NCBI RefSeq assembly: GCF_023516435.1
Contig: NZ_CP097332.1
Coordinates: forward strand, 3,968,001-4,032,000
Source: Jatrophihabitans telluris
Lineage (GTDB): Bacteria > Actinomycetota > Actinomycetes > Mycobacteriales > Jatrophihabitantaceae
DNA length: 64,000 nt
Direction of reading: 5' to 3'
In this document: in pieces, positions 31,898 through 40,323 of the stretch
Layout: the number at the start of each line of letters is the position of its first letter
Numbering within the stretch: the first letter of the stretch is position 1
Translations under genes and position numbers: made by a program
The notes under the pieces: model-generated
What the model saw: the letters and a program-made list of their open reading frames with translations, nothing else
The model's database searches: none
Told to the model about the DNA's origin: nothing

Positions 31898-33304
31898 TCA
31901 AGGATCCGGAGCTTCCCGGTTGCCGACCGGCCCGCTTGCCAGATCGGGCACTGGTCGCCGCGAACCGCTGTCATCCGGAGCGCTCGATGGCCGCCCGGTC
32001 CGGTCCTGCTGCTCCCCCGGCGGTGAGCAGAGCCGACGTTCCGGCCGCGCCGTGAAGCGATGGCGGGTGCCCAACGACCACGTATGGACGGCGTCGGCGG
32101 CCCGGGTATGTCGGAAGTGGCCTTTGGTCTTTCCTTGATGATGGCGCTTGCAGGTGGGGCTGAGATTGTCGGCCGTGGTCAGCCCGCCCCGCCCGAACGG
32201 CTGGACGTGATCGAGTTCGGAATCGTGGGAGGGATGTCCGCAGCCCGGAAAGACACAGCTCGGTTCGTTGTGCAGCACGAGCTGACGTACGGGCTCGCTC
32301 GGCCGGTAGCGACGCGACAGTTGCACCGCCGTCCCATCGTCGCCGGTGACCACTCGGCGCCAGGTGGTGTCCTCGGTGTGAACCAGCTCCCGCACGAGTG
32401 TGAGAGGCACGGGTCCGTAACCGTCGAGCCAACCCGGGTGCTGATCGAGTCCGAGCAGGGTGGGCAGCGCGACGTGCACGTTGAGCTGGGCTCGCCGCCT
32501 GCGGCGCTCCGGTAGCGCAGCGATCGGGATGCCCCTCAGCACGGCATCGCGCAGCAGGTCGCTTCGTTGCTGCTCCACGCATCGCTCATCGCTCGGTCCG
32601 AGCTGGGCTACGGCACCCTGGATGCGGCGGTACACCTCGACAACATCCGCGGCCGGAGCGGTCCAGCGCAACTGCATCAGGTGATCCTCGAGGACCTGGA
32701 GTTCGATCCGTCGCCCGCGCGCGGCAACCGTCGCTCGGCGGTCGGCCCCAAGGGGGTCCAGGCGCAGCACGGCCCGCTCGACCACCCGACCGAGCCGCGC
32801 AGGGGTGTGCTCATCGACCCGTTCGAGCACCGTCGCCTCATAGGAAGCCCGGGTCTCGACGTCGACAGCCGACCCGCCCTCGGCGGCGGCAGCCGCCAGG
32901 CGATCGAAGCCCTCGACGATCCGGCGGACATGGGCGGCACCGATCAGCCCGGCCTGCAGGGCTTCGCTGGTTCGCGGCAAGTCACGGACAAGCGTGCGCG
33001 CGTCGGCGATCCGTTGGCCCATTCCGCGCGGTGGCACTCGCAGGACCGCGGCGGCCTGTTCGCGCGAAATCTGATATGGCGTGTCGTCCTGCTCGACAAA
33101 GTAGGTCAGCGCCCGCGCCGCCAAGGCCACTGTCATGCTCTGCAGTCGATTGACCACGGTCAGCAGATCGAGCTGAGCGTCGGTCGATAACGTCTCGAAA
33201 CGCGCGAGCCCGGCCAGAGCGAGCGTCAGCGCGGCCGGCGAAGGCACAGCGCTCGCAGCGTTCGCCAACCACGTTTCCAGTTGCTCTGGATCAGAGGTAT
33301 TCAC
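31898..33304 (-). CDS. DUF222/HNH-endonuclease (13E12-repeat family) protein
   Basis: A 468-residue protein of the actinobacterial 13E12 family. The N-terminal DUF222 part is helical (residues 20-290). The C-terminal HNH nuclease is CVFPGCGHPSHDSELDHVQPF followed by NLSPTCKRHH, read in pieces; Cys pairs and the DH...N...H residues are intact. Such genes occur in many near-identical copies per genome and are suspected of selfish or recombination activity. GTG at 33304 has GGAG upstream; longer frames lack a good start. A Pro/Arg/Ser-rich tail suggests recent 3' drift. Confidence 0.85.
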   Translation of the reverse strand: MNTSDPEQLETWLANAASAVPSPAALTLALAGLARFETLSTDAQLDLLTVVNRLQSMTVALAARALTYFVEQDDTPYQISREQAAAVLRVPPRGMGQRIADARTLVRDLPRTSEALQAGLIGAAHVRRIVEGFDRLAAAAAEGGSAVDVETRASYEATVLERVDEHTPARLGRVVERAVLRLDPLGADRRATVAARGRRIELQVLEDHLMQLRWTAPAADVVEVYRRIQGAVAQLGPSDERCVEQQRSDLLRDAVLRGIPIAALPERRRRRAQLNVHVALPTLLGLDQHPGWLDGYGPVPLTLVRELVHTEDTTWRRVVTGDDGTAVQLSRRYRPSEPVRQLVLHNEPSCVFPGCGHPSHDSELDHVQPFGRGGLTTADNLSPTCKRHHQGKTKGHFRHTRAADAVHTWSLGTRHRFTARPERRLCSPPGEQQDRTGRPSSAPDDSGSRRPVPDLASGPVGNREAPDP

Positions 33305-33541
33305 GACTCCGAGCCTAACCGCCACAGACGATGCCCGCAAGAGGCTTTCGCCTTATCGCATAAGCCTAAACGCGATCGAGCCAATGCTACGGACTGCCCT
33401 GCGGAGGACCATACGTCGAACCTCCGACAACGCCGCGACAGTTATCCACAGGCCGATAGACCCAGCGTGTTCGGCACCGTCGAGCCGACGATCCCAGCCT
33501 CACGGCGCGCCGTAACCCGGGCGATACGAAAGGGTGCCAGT

Positions 33542-34942
33542 GTGTGGCCCGTGACGGATACGACGGTAATTGTCGACGACCCTAACCGGAACTACGGCGA
33601 CAAGGTCGTCGCGGTCGAACCCGGTGGAGTGGAATTCATTCCGCTGGACGAGCGGCACGGCCGCCCGCTGCAGATGCTGTGGACGTGGACCTCCCCCAAT
33701 ATGGAATTCGCCACCGTCGGCGTCGGAATTCTCGGCCCACTGTTCTTCGGGCTGTCGTTCTGGCAGTCGGTCTGGGCGATCGTCCTCGGCACCGCAGTCG
33801 GCGCAGGCACCCAGGGCATCCTGTCGTCGTGGGGACCCGGACACGGCCTTCCCCAGATGGTGATCAGCCGCAGTGCCTTCGGGTTCTTCGGCAACATCCT
33901 GCCCGCCGGCATCAACGCGCTCGTCGCCGGCATCGGCTGGTTCGCCGTGAACAGTGTCAGTGGTGCGCTGGCCCTGCACGCCCTGGTCCACGCACTGCCC
34001 AAGGGCGGCTGCCTGGTGATCGTGGTCGCCGCGGAACTCGCGCTGGCCTTCTTCGGCCACAACCTCGTCCAAGCTTTCGAGCGCTACGCCTTCCCGGTGC
34101 TGGCGGTCATCTTCGTCGTGGCCAGCATCTGGGTGCTGACCAAGAGCCACCCCGGCGCGAAACACACCGCAAGCCCGGGCGGATGGTTGCTGATGTTCGG
34201 CGCCACGTTCGGCTACGCCGCGGGCTGGAACCCCTATGCGACCGACTACACCCGTTACCTGCCGCCGGAATCCTCCGGGCGGGCTACTGGATTCTGGGCT
34301 GCGCTGGGTGTCTTCTGGTCGTGCTCGCTGCTGGAGATCGCCGGCGCCGGCGCGGTGACCGCCGGACAGTCCCAGATCGACCCCAGCTCGTTGACCAACC
34401 TGCTGCCGACCTGGCTGGGCAAGCTCGCGCTCGTGGCAGTGGTGGTCGGTGCGGTGGCCGCCAACGCGCTCAACGTGTATTCGGGGTCGATGTCGTTCAT
34501 GGCCCTCGGGATCAGGCTGCCGACGCACGCCGCCCGCGCCGCCGTGGCCCTGGTTTTCGGCGTCGTCGGGATGATCGTGGCGTTCGGCGGACTGAACGAC
34601 GCGTCCAAGTACGAGAACTTCTTGCTGGTCATCGCCTATTGGATCGGCCCTTGGCTCGGGGTCGTGCTCGTTGACCGATGGCTGCGCCGCGGTACCGACA
34701 TCCAGGCCCTGCTGGGCGATCGAAAGTACCTGAACTGGGCCGGCCCGATCTCGATGGCCCTCGGCATCGTCCTGTCGATCTGGCTGTTCTCCAACCAGAC
34801 GAAATACCACGGCGTGCTCGTGAACAACCATCCAGGACTCGGTGATCTCACGTTCGAGGTCGGGTTCCTGATCGCCGCGGTCAGCTACTTCTTCCTTTAC
34901 CGGGCGACGAAACCGGCACAGGGAACGGCGCGCGCCACGTGA
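33542..34942 (+). CDS. NCS1-family nucleobase permease
   Basis: A 466-residue transporter with twelve helices of the nucleobase:cation symporter-1 family (cytosine, uracil, allantoin and thiamine carriers). It shows WTSPNMEFATVGVGIL in helix 1, LPQMVISRSAFGFFG, helix-6 WNPYATDYTRYLP, and NALNVYSGSMS. GTG at 33542 has AAAGGG seven bases upstream; a second in-frame GTG lies at 33551. The next gene, a cytosine-deaminase homologue, overlaps it (GTGA), strongly suggesting cytosine or a like base as the cargo. Confidence 0.88.
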   Translation: MWPVTDTTVIVDDPNRNYGDKVVAVEPGGVEFIPLDERHGRPLQMLWTWTSPNMEFATVGVGILGPLFFGLSFWQSVWAIVLGTAVGAGTQGILSSWGPGHGLPQMVISRSAFGFFGNILPAGINALVAGIGWFAVNSVSGALALHALVHALPKGGCLVIVVAAELALAFFGHNLVQAFERYAFPVLAVIFVVASIWVLTKSHPGAKHTASPGGWLLMFGATFGYAAGWNPYATDYTRYLPPESSGRATGFWAALGVFWSCSLLEIAGAGAVTAGQSQIDPSSLTNLLPTWLGKLALVAVVVGAVAANALNVYSGSMSFMALGIRLPTHAARAAVALVFGVVGMIVAFGGLNDASKYENFLLVIAYWIGPWLGVVLVDRWLRRGTDIQALLGDRKYLNWAGPISMALGIVLSIWLFSNQTKYHGVLVNNHPGLGDLTFEVGFLIAAVSYFFLYRATKPAQGTARAT

Positions 34943-35400
34943 CGGTCCCCACGCCGTTCGACCCTGCCGCGTGGCTGACCGTCGCCGTGGACGAGGCCCG
35001 AAAAGGTCTGGCCGAAGGCGGAATCCCCATCGGTGGTGCGCTCATTGCCGCCGACGGCACCGTGCTGGGTCGGGGCCACAACCGGCGGGTGCAGAACGAC
35101 GACCCGTCGGTTCACGGCGAGACCGACGCTTTTCGCAATGCGGGCCGGCAACGCAGCTATCGCGGCACGACGATGGTCACCACCCTGTCGCCGTGCTGGT
35201 ACTGCAGTGGACTGATCAGACAGTTCGGCATCGGACGCGTCGTCATCGGTGAAGCCCGGACCTTCTACGGCGGACACGACTGGCTGGCTGAGAACGGCGT
35301 GGAGATCGTCCTGGTCGACGACCCGACCTGCGTGCAGCTGATGACGACCTTCATCGCCGACCGGCCGGAGCTGTGGAACGAAGACATCGGAGTGGAGTGA
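34939..35400 (+). CDS. Cytosine deaminase-like (yeast FCY1-type) nucleobase deaminase
   Basis: A 153-residue zinc deaminase of the CDA fold. The zinc/catalytic residues are in VHGETDAF (His and Glu) and SPCWYC (two Cys). The context TLSPCWYCSGLIRQFGIGRVVIGE parallels yeast cytosine deaminase rather than TadA or guanine deaminase. It starts inside the stop of the permease gene, so uptake and deamination are coupled. A dioxygenase gene follows at 4 bp, which would be unusual for simple cytosine salvage and hints at a modified base. Confidence 0.85.
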   Translation: MTVPTPFDPAAWLTVAVDEARKGLAEGGIPIGGALIAADGTVLGRGHNRRVQNDDPSVHGETDAFRNAGRQRSYRGTTMVTTLSPCWYCSGLIRQFGIGRVVIGEARTFYGGHDWLAENGVEIVLVDDPTCVQLMTTFIADRPELWNEDIGVE

Positions 35401-35404
35401 GCGG

Positions 35405-36355
35405 ATGGCCCCGGTACCCGTCATCGATCTGACGCGCTGGTTCGACGGAACCGACCGTACGGGCGTCGCCGCCGAAGTTGACGAAGCCTTGCAGGACGTC
35501 GGTTTCATGCTCGTCACCGGACATGGCGTAGCCCGCGCGGCTCGGCAGGACCTTCGGCAAGCCGCGCGGACGTTCTTCGCCCTGCCGACGCAGACCAAGA
35601 ACCGGTACGCCGTCACCGTGGCCGGCCGCGGTTGGCTGCCGCCAGGCGTCGAGGCCAACGCATACTCGGAGGGAACACAGACCCCGCCGGATCTGAAGGA
35701 GTCCTATTCCGTCGGCGCGGACGATCGAACCGGCACGCTCGACGGTTACTGGTTCCAGCACAACGTCTACCCGATCGAGGTGGCCGCGCTGCAGCCGTGC
35801 GTCGAGAGCTACCTGACCACGATGAAGCGGCTCTCCGACGAGTTGCTCACCATCTGTGCGGTTTCGCTCGGCCTGGAGGCGGACTTCTTCACCCGGCACA
35901 CCGCAGCCGCAACCCACACCATGAACATCAACTGGTACCCGCCGATGCCCTACACCGGGACGCCGGCGGACAACCAGTTCCGCATCGGGCCGCACACCGA
36001 TTTCGGCACCGTGACCGTGCTCGATCGTGAACCCGGCAAAGGGGGTCTGCAGGTGTGGACCGAGTCGGACGGGTGGCAGGACGCCCCGTTCGTCGAGGAT
36101 GCCTTCACGATCAACACCGGGGACCTGTTGGCGCGATGGAGCGGGGACCGGTGGAAGTCGAACCGTCACCGCGTGCTGCCGCCGCAGGCCGAGGCGCCGG
36201 AGGAGGACCTGATCTCGCTGGTCTATTTCTACGAAGCCGACCGGGACACGATGGTCGAGGCGTTGGGCCCTCCCATCGGTAAGCCGAACGACTACCGGCC
36301 GGTAAGGTCGGCCGACTTCCTGCGCGAACGGCTGGACGCCATCACCGTCGGCTGA
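35405..36355 (+). CDS. 2-oxoglutarate/Fe(II)-dependent dioxygenase (isopenicillin N synthase-like)
   Basis: A 316-residue oxygenase with the N-terminal DIOX_N segment (VPVIDLTRWFDG, GFMLVTGHGV) and the jelly-roll core. Iron ligands are HTDFGT (His, Asp) and SNRHRVLPP (His); the 2-oxoglutarate arginine would be the Arg of HRVLPP or nearby. Bacterial relatives oxidise amino acids, ethylene precursors and, in fungi, thymine. Joined in one run with a nucleobase permease and deaminase, it may oxidise a pyrimidine. Its stop codon opens a 7-bp repeat array. Confidence 0.85.
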   Translation: MAPVPVIDLTRWFDGTDRTGVAAEVDEALQDVGFMLVTGHGVARAARQDLRQAARTFFALPTQTKNRYAVTVAGRGWLPPGVEANAYSEGTQTPPDLKESYSVGADDRTGTLDGYWFQHNVYPIEVAALQPCVESYLTTMKRLSDELLTICAVSLGLEADFFTRHTAAATHTMNINWYPPMPYTGTPADNQFRIGPHTDFGTVTVLDREPGKGGLQVWTESDGWQDAPFVEDAFTINTGDLLARWSGDRWKSNRHRVLPPQAEAPEEDLISLVYFYEADRDTMVEALGPPIGKPNDYRPVRSADFLRERLDAITVG

Positions 36356-36416
36356 CCGCCGACCGCCGACCGCCGACCGCCGACCGCCGACCCGCTGACC
36401 GCTGACCGCTGACCGA
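36351..36416. repeat. 7-bp tandem repeat at the dioxygenase stop codon
   Basis: About six GACCGCC units followed by three GCTGACC units. The first copy contains the TGA stop of the dioxygenase gene; later copies contain further TGA triplets. Confidence 0.9.
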
Positions 36417-36474
36417 CGGGCCGGTATGGTCTAGACGATCGCGCCTCGGGCGCACTCGTGATAGCTGAAGGAGG
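36402..36474 (+). promoter_or_regulatory. Candidate promoter and strong RBS of the maltokinase-cap-like gene
   Basis: CTGACC (36402-36407), lying in the last repeat units, is 17 bp before TATGGT (36425-36430). A very strong Shine-Dalgarno AAGGAGG (36468-36474) lies five bases before the ATG at 36480. If real, the tandem array supplies the -35 element. Confidence 0.4.
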
Positions 36475-36479
36475 CCGGC

Positions 36480-37139
36480 ATGGCGGTCATCCACAACACG
36501 ACGCTGACTCCGACCAAGCTCGAACTTCTGACCGCTTGGCTGCCCGATCAGCCGTGGTACCAGGCGGTCGACGCCGCCCCCGAACTGTCTCGAGCGGGGG
36601 GTTTCCGGCTGGATGATCCGGCGGGTCAGGTTGGAATCGAGTTCATGCTGGTGGTGGATGTCGCGACCGGCGCTGCCGTAAGTTACCTCGTGCCGCTGTC
36701 CTACCGGTCCGAGCGACTTCATCCAGACGGCGTCGGGCTGATCGGTACCACCCAGCATGGTGTCCTCGGGCAGCGCTGGGTTCACGACGGCGCACACGAC
36801 CCCGTCGTCGCGGCTCAGCTGCTCGCGCTTCTTCAACGGCAGGCTGAACCCCAGTCCCAGAGCATCAGCAACACCACCGAGCCGACCGTCATCGCGGAGT
36901 TCTTCGCTCCGCCACCCATCGTCGCGCACCGGTTCTCGGTGTCCGAAGGCCGCCAGGGAACCGAGATTCGCGCCGAGGCTCTCGACGGTACGGCTGTGTC
37001 TATGCGGCTGGAGCGCAGACCGCGACCAGGGTCGGACGTCGACGCCGAGGCGGACGCCCTCGGTCGGTTGACCGGAGGGTGGACCCTGCCGGACGCATCA
37101 GCGGTTCGTGGCCTGCTCGCCACCAGCCACGCGGGTTGA
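36480..37139 (+). CDS. Stand-alone maltokinase N-terminal cap-like protein
   Basis: A 219-residue protein starting MAVIHNTTLTPTKLELLTAWLPDQPWY, the kind of N-terminal cap found on mycobacterial maltokinases and on separate actinobacterial proteins (CG0192-like). The kinase body is absent. SYLVPLSYRSE and the GVLGQRWVHDGAHDPV block continue the cap fold. Exact role unknown; such caps may bind other proteins or regulate kinases. Very strong SD. It lies 3 bp before the LLM oxidoreductase gene. Confidence 0.75.
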   Translation: MAVIHNTTLTPTKLELLTAWLPDQPWYQAVDAAPELSRAGGFRLDDPAGQVGIEFMLVVDVATGAAVSYLVPLSYRSERLHPDGVGLIGTTQHGVLGQRWVHDGAHDPVVAAQLLALLQRQAEPQSQSISNTTEPTVIAEFFAPPPIVAHRFSVSEGRQGTEIRAEALDGTAVSMRLERRPRPGSDVDAEADALGRLTGGWTLPDASAVRGLLATSHAG

Positions 37140-37142
37140 GCC

Positions 37143-38165
37143 GTGGGTGACCAGGCGCCGAAACCGTTACGGCGGTTGGGCTTTCTTACGATCGGCCTGT
37201 TCGACGGGACCAACCCCCAAGCCGGCCACGAGTCCACGCTGGAGGTCATCCAGCTCGGCGAGCAGCTTGGGTTCGACAGCGCTTGGGTGCGGCATCGTCA
37301 TCTGCAATACGGCATCTCCTCACCCGTTGCCGTGCTGGCGGCCGCGTCCCAACGGACGAGCCGGATCGAGCTCGGCACCGCCGTCATCCCCCTCGGTTGG
37401 GAGAACCCGCTGCGATTGGCGGAGGACCTGGCCACCGTCGACATCCTGTCCGGCGGCCGGCTCAATCCAGGAGTGAGCGTCGGCCAGCCGATGCACTACG
37501 ACGCCGTCGCTCCCGCGCTGTATCCCGACACCGCCGACGCCGAGGATTTCGGCTACGAACGGGTCTCACGCCTGCTGCGTTTCGTGCGAGGGGAGCCGGC
37601 CACCGACTTCGCGGGAAAGGAGGGCATCGAGGTGTTCTCCGATCGCGTGGAACCACACTCGCCGGGCCTCGCCGCACGGATGTGGTACGGCGGAGCGAGC
37701 CGGCGATCGGCTGAATGGGCAGGTGAGAACGGGATGAACTTCCTGACCAGCAGTGTGGTGAAGGCCGAGGAGTCCGACGACTTCGGCCAGATCCAGCTCG
37801 GACACATCCGCGCGTTCCGCGGTCGCCATCCGGATGGGGAGGGCGCCCGGGTATCCCAGGGTCTCGTCGTCATTCCGACCGACAGCGCATCGGCGGAGCA
37901 GCGCCGCAGGTACGAGAGCTATGTGGATTCCCGCCTGCCGCGGACCGCTGCGCCGCAAGGACCGGCTCGCCTGCTCTTCGCCCCGGATCTGATCGGCACG
38001 TCGGAGCAGATTGCCGAGGCGTTGTACCGGCATCCGGCCTACCGCGAGGTCGACGAGGTCGCGTTCGCACTGCCCTTCAGCTTCGAACACGAGGACTACG
38101 TGCAGCTGCTGACCGACATCGCGACTCGCCTGGGCCCGGCGCTCGGGTGGCGACCCGCCGGTTGA
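37143..38165 (+). CDS. LLM-class flavin-dependent oxidoreductase
   Basis: A 340-residue luciferase-like TIM-barrel protein using FMN or F420. It opens LGFLTIGLFDG, has STLEVIQLGEQLGFDSAWV, ISSPVAVLAAASQRTSRIELGTAVIPL and DILSGGRLNPGVSVG, the standard strand-helix order of the family. GTG start three bases after the cap-like gene. Substrate unknown. Confidence 0.85.
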   Translation: MGDQAPKPLRRLGFLTIGLFDGTNPQAGHESTLEVIQLGEQLGFDSAWVRHRHLQYGISSPVAVLAAASQRTSRIELGTAVIPLGWENPLRLAEDLATVDILSGGRLNPGVSVGQPMHYDAVAPALYPDTADAEDFGYERVSRLLRFVRGEPATDFAGKEGIEVFSDRVEPHSPGLAARMWYGGASRRSAEWAGENGMNFLTSSVVKAEESDDFGQIQLGHIRAFRGRHPDGEGARVSQGLVVIPTDSASAEQRRRYESYVDSRLPRTAAPQGPARLLFAPDLIGTSEQIAEALYRHPAYREVDEVAFALPFSFEHEDYVQLLTDIATRLGPALGWRPAG

Positions 38166-38179
38166 GCGGGACGAGTTCG

Positions 38180-39001
38180 TCAGCCGACCCGGTCTGCCAC
38201 TACGAGCAGGTACTCCCAGTGCATCACGCCGGTGGAGGCGCCGTGCGCATCGGCCAACGCCAGCAAGGCCTCCTCCAGCCTCGTCGTCGCCTGCTGGTCG
38301 TCGGCGAGGTTGCGGAACGCGGCTATGGTCGGGCCGTAGTAGCGGCTGAAGAAGTCGAGGAATTCCCGAGCCGAGCCGAAGCGATCCACCGTCAGAGTGC
38401 GACGTTCGGCCCGCACGTTCGTGACCGAGTCGCCCAGAAGTTCTCGCACGTGTGACTCCTCGCCCCACAGGGGACCCGGCGACGCTCCGGGCGGGGGCGG
38501 GGCGACGAACGGCTTCATCGCGGCGAACATCTGGCCGATGAATCCCTGGGGGGTCCAGTCGATCAGCGCGATCCGGCCCCGGGCCGCCGTGACCCTGACC
38601 AGTTCGTCGGCGACCGGCTGATGGAAGGGGGCGAACATGACGCCGACGCAAGACATCGTGACGTCGAATTCCCCGTCGGAGAAGGGCAGATGCTCGGCGT
38701 CGGCCTCCTGCCAGGTGATGGACAGCCCTTGCTCCTGGCAACGGTGCCGGCCGATCTCCACCAGCTCCGGCGTGAGATCGGTCGCGGTCACCTGCGCCCC
38801 GGCAAGCGCCGCCGGAACGCTGGCATTACCCGATCCGGCCGCTACGTCCAGCACCTTCTGGCCGGACCCGATGCCGGCCTCGGTCACCAGGACCTGGCCG
38901 AGTTCCGCGATGACCTCGACGGCCACCCGGTCATAGTCGCCCAACGCCCATAACGCGCGGTGCTTGGCCTTGATCGGATCCAGCACGATCGACTGCTCCA
39001 T
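38180..39001 (-). CDS. Class I SAM-dependent methyltransferase
   Basis: A 273-residue methyltransferase of the UbiE/Methyltransf_11 type. SAM motif I is KVLDVAAGSGNASV (about residue 48), followed by the acidic TATDLTP, ADAEHLPF and FDVTMSCVGVMF. Proline-rich PPPPG insert near residue 160. Convergent with the LLM gene; the acceptor molecule is unknown. ATG at 39001 is preferred to an upstream frame extension. Confidence 0.85.
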   Translation of the reverse strand: MEQSIVLDPIKAKHRALWALGDYDRVAVEVIAELGQVLVTEAGIGSGQKVLDVAAGSGNASVPAALAGAQVTATDLTPELVEIGRHRCQEQGLSITWQEADAEHLPFSDGEFDVTMSCVGVMFAPFHQPVADELVRVTAARGRIALIDWTPQGFIGQMFAAMKPFVAPPPPGASPGPLWGEESHVRELLGDSVTNVRAERRTLTVDRFGSAREFLDFFSRYYGPTIAAFRNLADDQQATTRLEEALLALADAHGASTGVMHWEYLLVVADRVG

Positions 39002-39165
39002 GATGTTTCCCGCCTGCTCGGCGCGGCCACCCACTGACCGCAACTGCACTTACCGTAGGAAAGACCAGCGGTCCCGGCATCGGTGCTGACACCCAATCGG
39101 GAGGCGGTCTCACCGGCTCTCACCGCCGTACGCGTAGTCGCCAGTCGCTCAACCGCCGATGCAGG

Positions 39166-40260
39166 CTAGGCGGGCGTGAACAGCCTTGTCGTCGCCGCGA
39201 CCCGGGCGGATCGGCCACCCACGCCGAGTTTGGTGTAGATGTTCTGCAGGTGCCGTTCGACCGTACGCAGGCTCAGCTGCAAATCCTCGGCGATGGCGGC
39301 ATTGTCGCGTCCGTCCGCCGCCAGCCGCAGCACCTCGAGCTCGCGCGCCGACAGGACATCCTCGAGGCGACTCGCGACCTCGGGCGGCCGGTTCGCCGGC
39401 ACATCAGGCTGCAGGAACCGCTGCACCTCATCGACGAAAACGGACCACGCCGGTTCCCCCTCCAGCAGGATGTGGTTGTCGCTTTCGAGGGGCACCAACC
39501 GGGCATTGGGGATCGTGGCGGCCAGGTGCCGTCCGTGGTGGAACTCCCGCATGCGGTCTCCGAGGGAATGCAGCACCAGCGTCGGAATGTCCAGTTGGGG
39601 CAGCAGAGCGTCGGCGTCGGCGTGGAACCGTTGCCGGCGGGACAGATGGGCCGTGCTGGCCGAGGCAGCGACCCGTTGCAGGTCATCGAGCCAGGACATT
39701 TGTTCCTCGGTGGCGTTCGGGATCATCAGGCTGGTGAAGACCCGTCGAAACGTCGAGTCCGGACGGGCCCAGCCGACTTTGATGAGCTGGGAGAAGGCTT
39801 CTTCGAGGGCAAGGTCGTCAGCCGAGAGACCCCTCGAGGCGCAGGAGTAACTGCCCCAGAACAGGAGTCGGGTCACCCGTTCGGCATGCCGTGCCGCGTA
39901 GCTGATGGCCACCGGGCCGCCCTGGGCCATGGCCATCAAGGCGAACCGGTCGTATCCCGCCGCATCGGCTACGGCCTCCAGATCGCCGATTCGCGCGGGC
40001 AGGCTGTGATCGGTGACGTCCCAGTCGGAAAGGCCATGCCCGCGCTCATCGAAACGGATGACGGTGGCGAAGCGTCCGAGATCGACGAGGACGTGGCGCC
40101 AGACGGGGCTCTCCCAGTCGAACTGCAGATGGCTGAGCCAGCAGGTCGAAATCAGCAGCGGCGGACCAGTGCCGTGCACCGCGTAGGCGATCCTGACCCC
40201 GTCGGCGGACCGGCAGAACCGCACCTGTTGCGGAGGCTGCGATCGGTCGGGAACCGCCAT
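39166..40260 (-). CDS. LuxR-type regulator with an alpha/beta-hydrolase sensor domain
   Basis: A 364-residue fusion. Residues 15-285 are an alpha/beta hydrolase (FDERGHGLSDW, later GDRMREF with the acid and SDNHILL with the histidine). The nucleophile elbow, normally G-x-S-x-G-G, reads A-M-A-Q-G-G, so the catalytic serine is alanine. Residues 300-364 are a LuxR/GerE HTH (LSARELEVLRLAADGRDNAAIA, read in parts, and SLRTVERHLQNIYTKLG). It probably binds an ester- or lactone-like ligand without cleaving it and controls transcription, perhaps of the divergent dipeptidase gene 63 bp away. Confidence 0.85.
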   Translation of the reverse strand: MAVPDRSQPPQQVRFCRSADGVRIAYAVHGTGPPLLISTCWLSHLQFDWESPVWRHVLVDLGRFATVIRFDERGHGLSDWDVTDHSLPARIGDLEAVADAAGYDRFALMAMAQGGPVAISYAARHAERVTRLLFWGSYSCASRGLSADDLALEEAFSQLIKVGWARPDSTFRRVFTSLMIPNATEEQMSWLDDLQRVAASASTAHLSRRQRFHADADALLPQLDIPTLVLHSLGDRMREFHHGRHLAATIPNARLVPLESDNHILLEGEPAWSVFVDEVQRFLQPDVPANRPPEVASRLEDVLSARELEVLRLAADGRDNAAIAEDLQLSLRTVERHLQNIYTKLGVGGRSARVAATTRLFTPA

Positions 40261-40323
40261 CGTTGGATGGTATCGCCGGCGGCGCGAATTGCCCGTTGGG
40301 GCGAGGGCGGGGACGATGGCCAG

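Noticed and set aside
33442-33450. Perfect DnaA box TTATCCACA upstream of the NCS1 permease gene
   Set aside because: A single box without neighbours, AT-rich element or dnaA/dnaN genes is not evidence for an origin.
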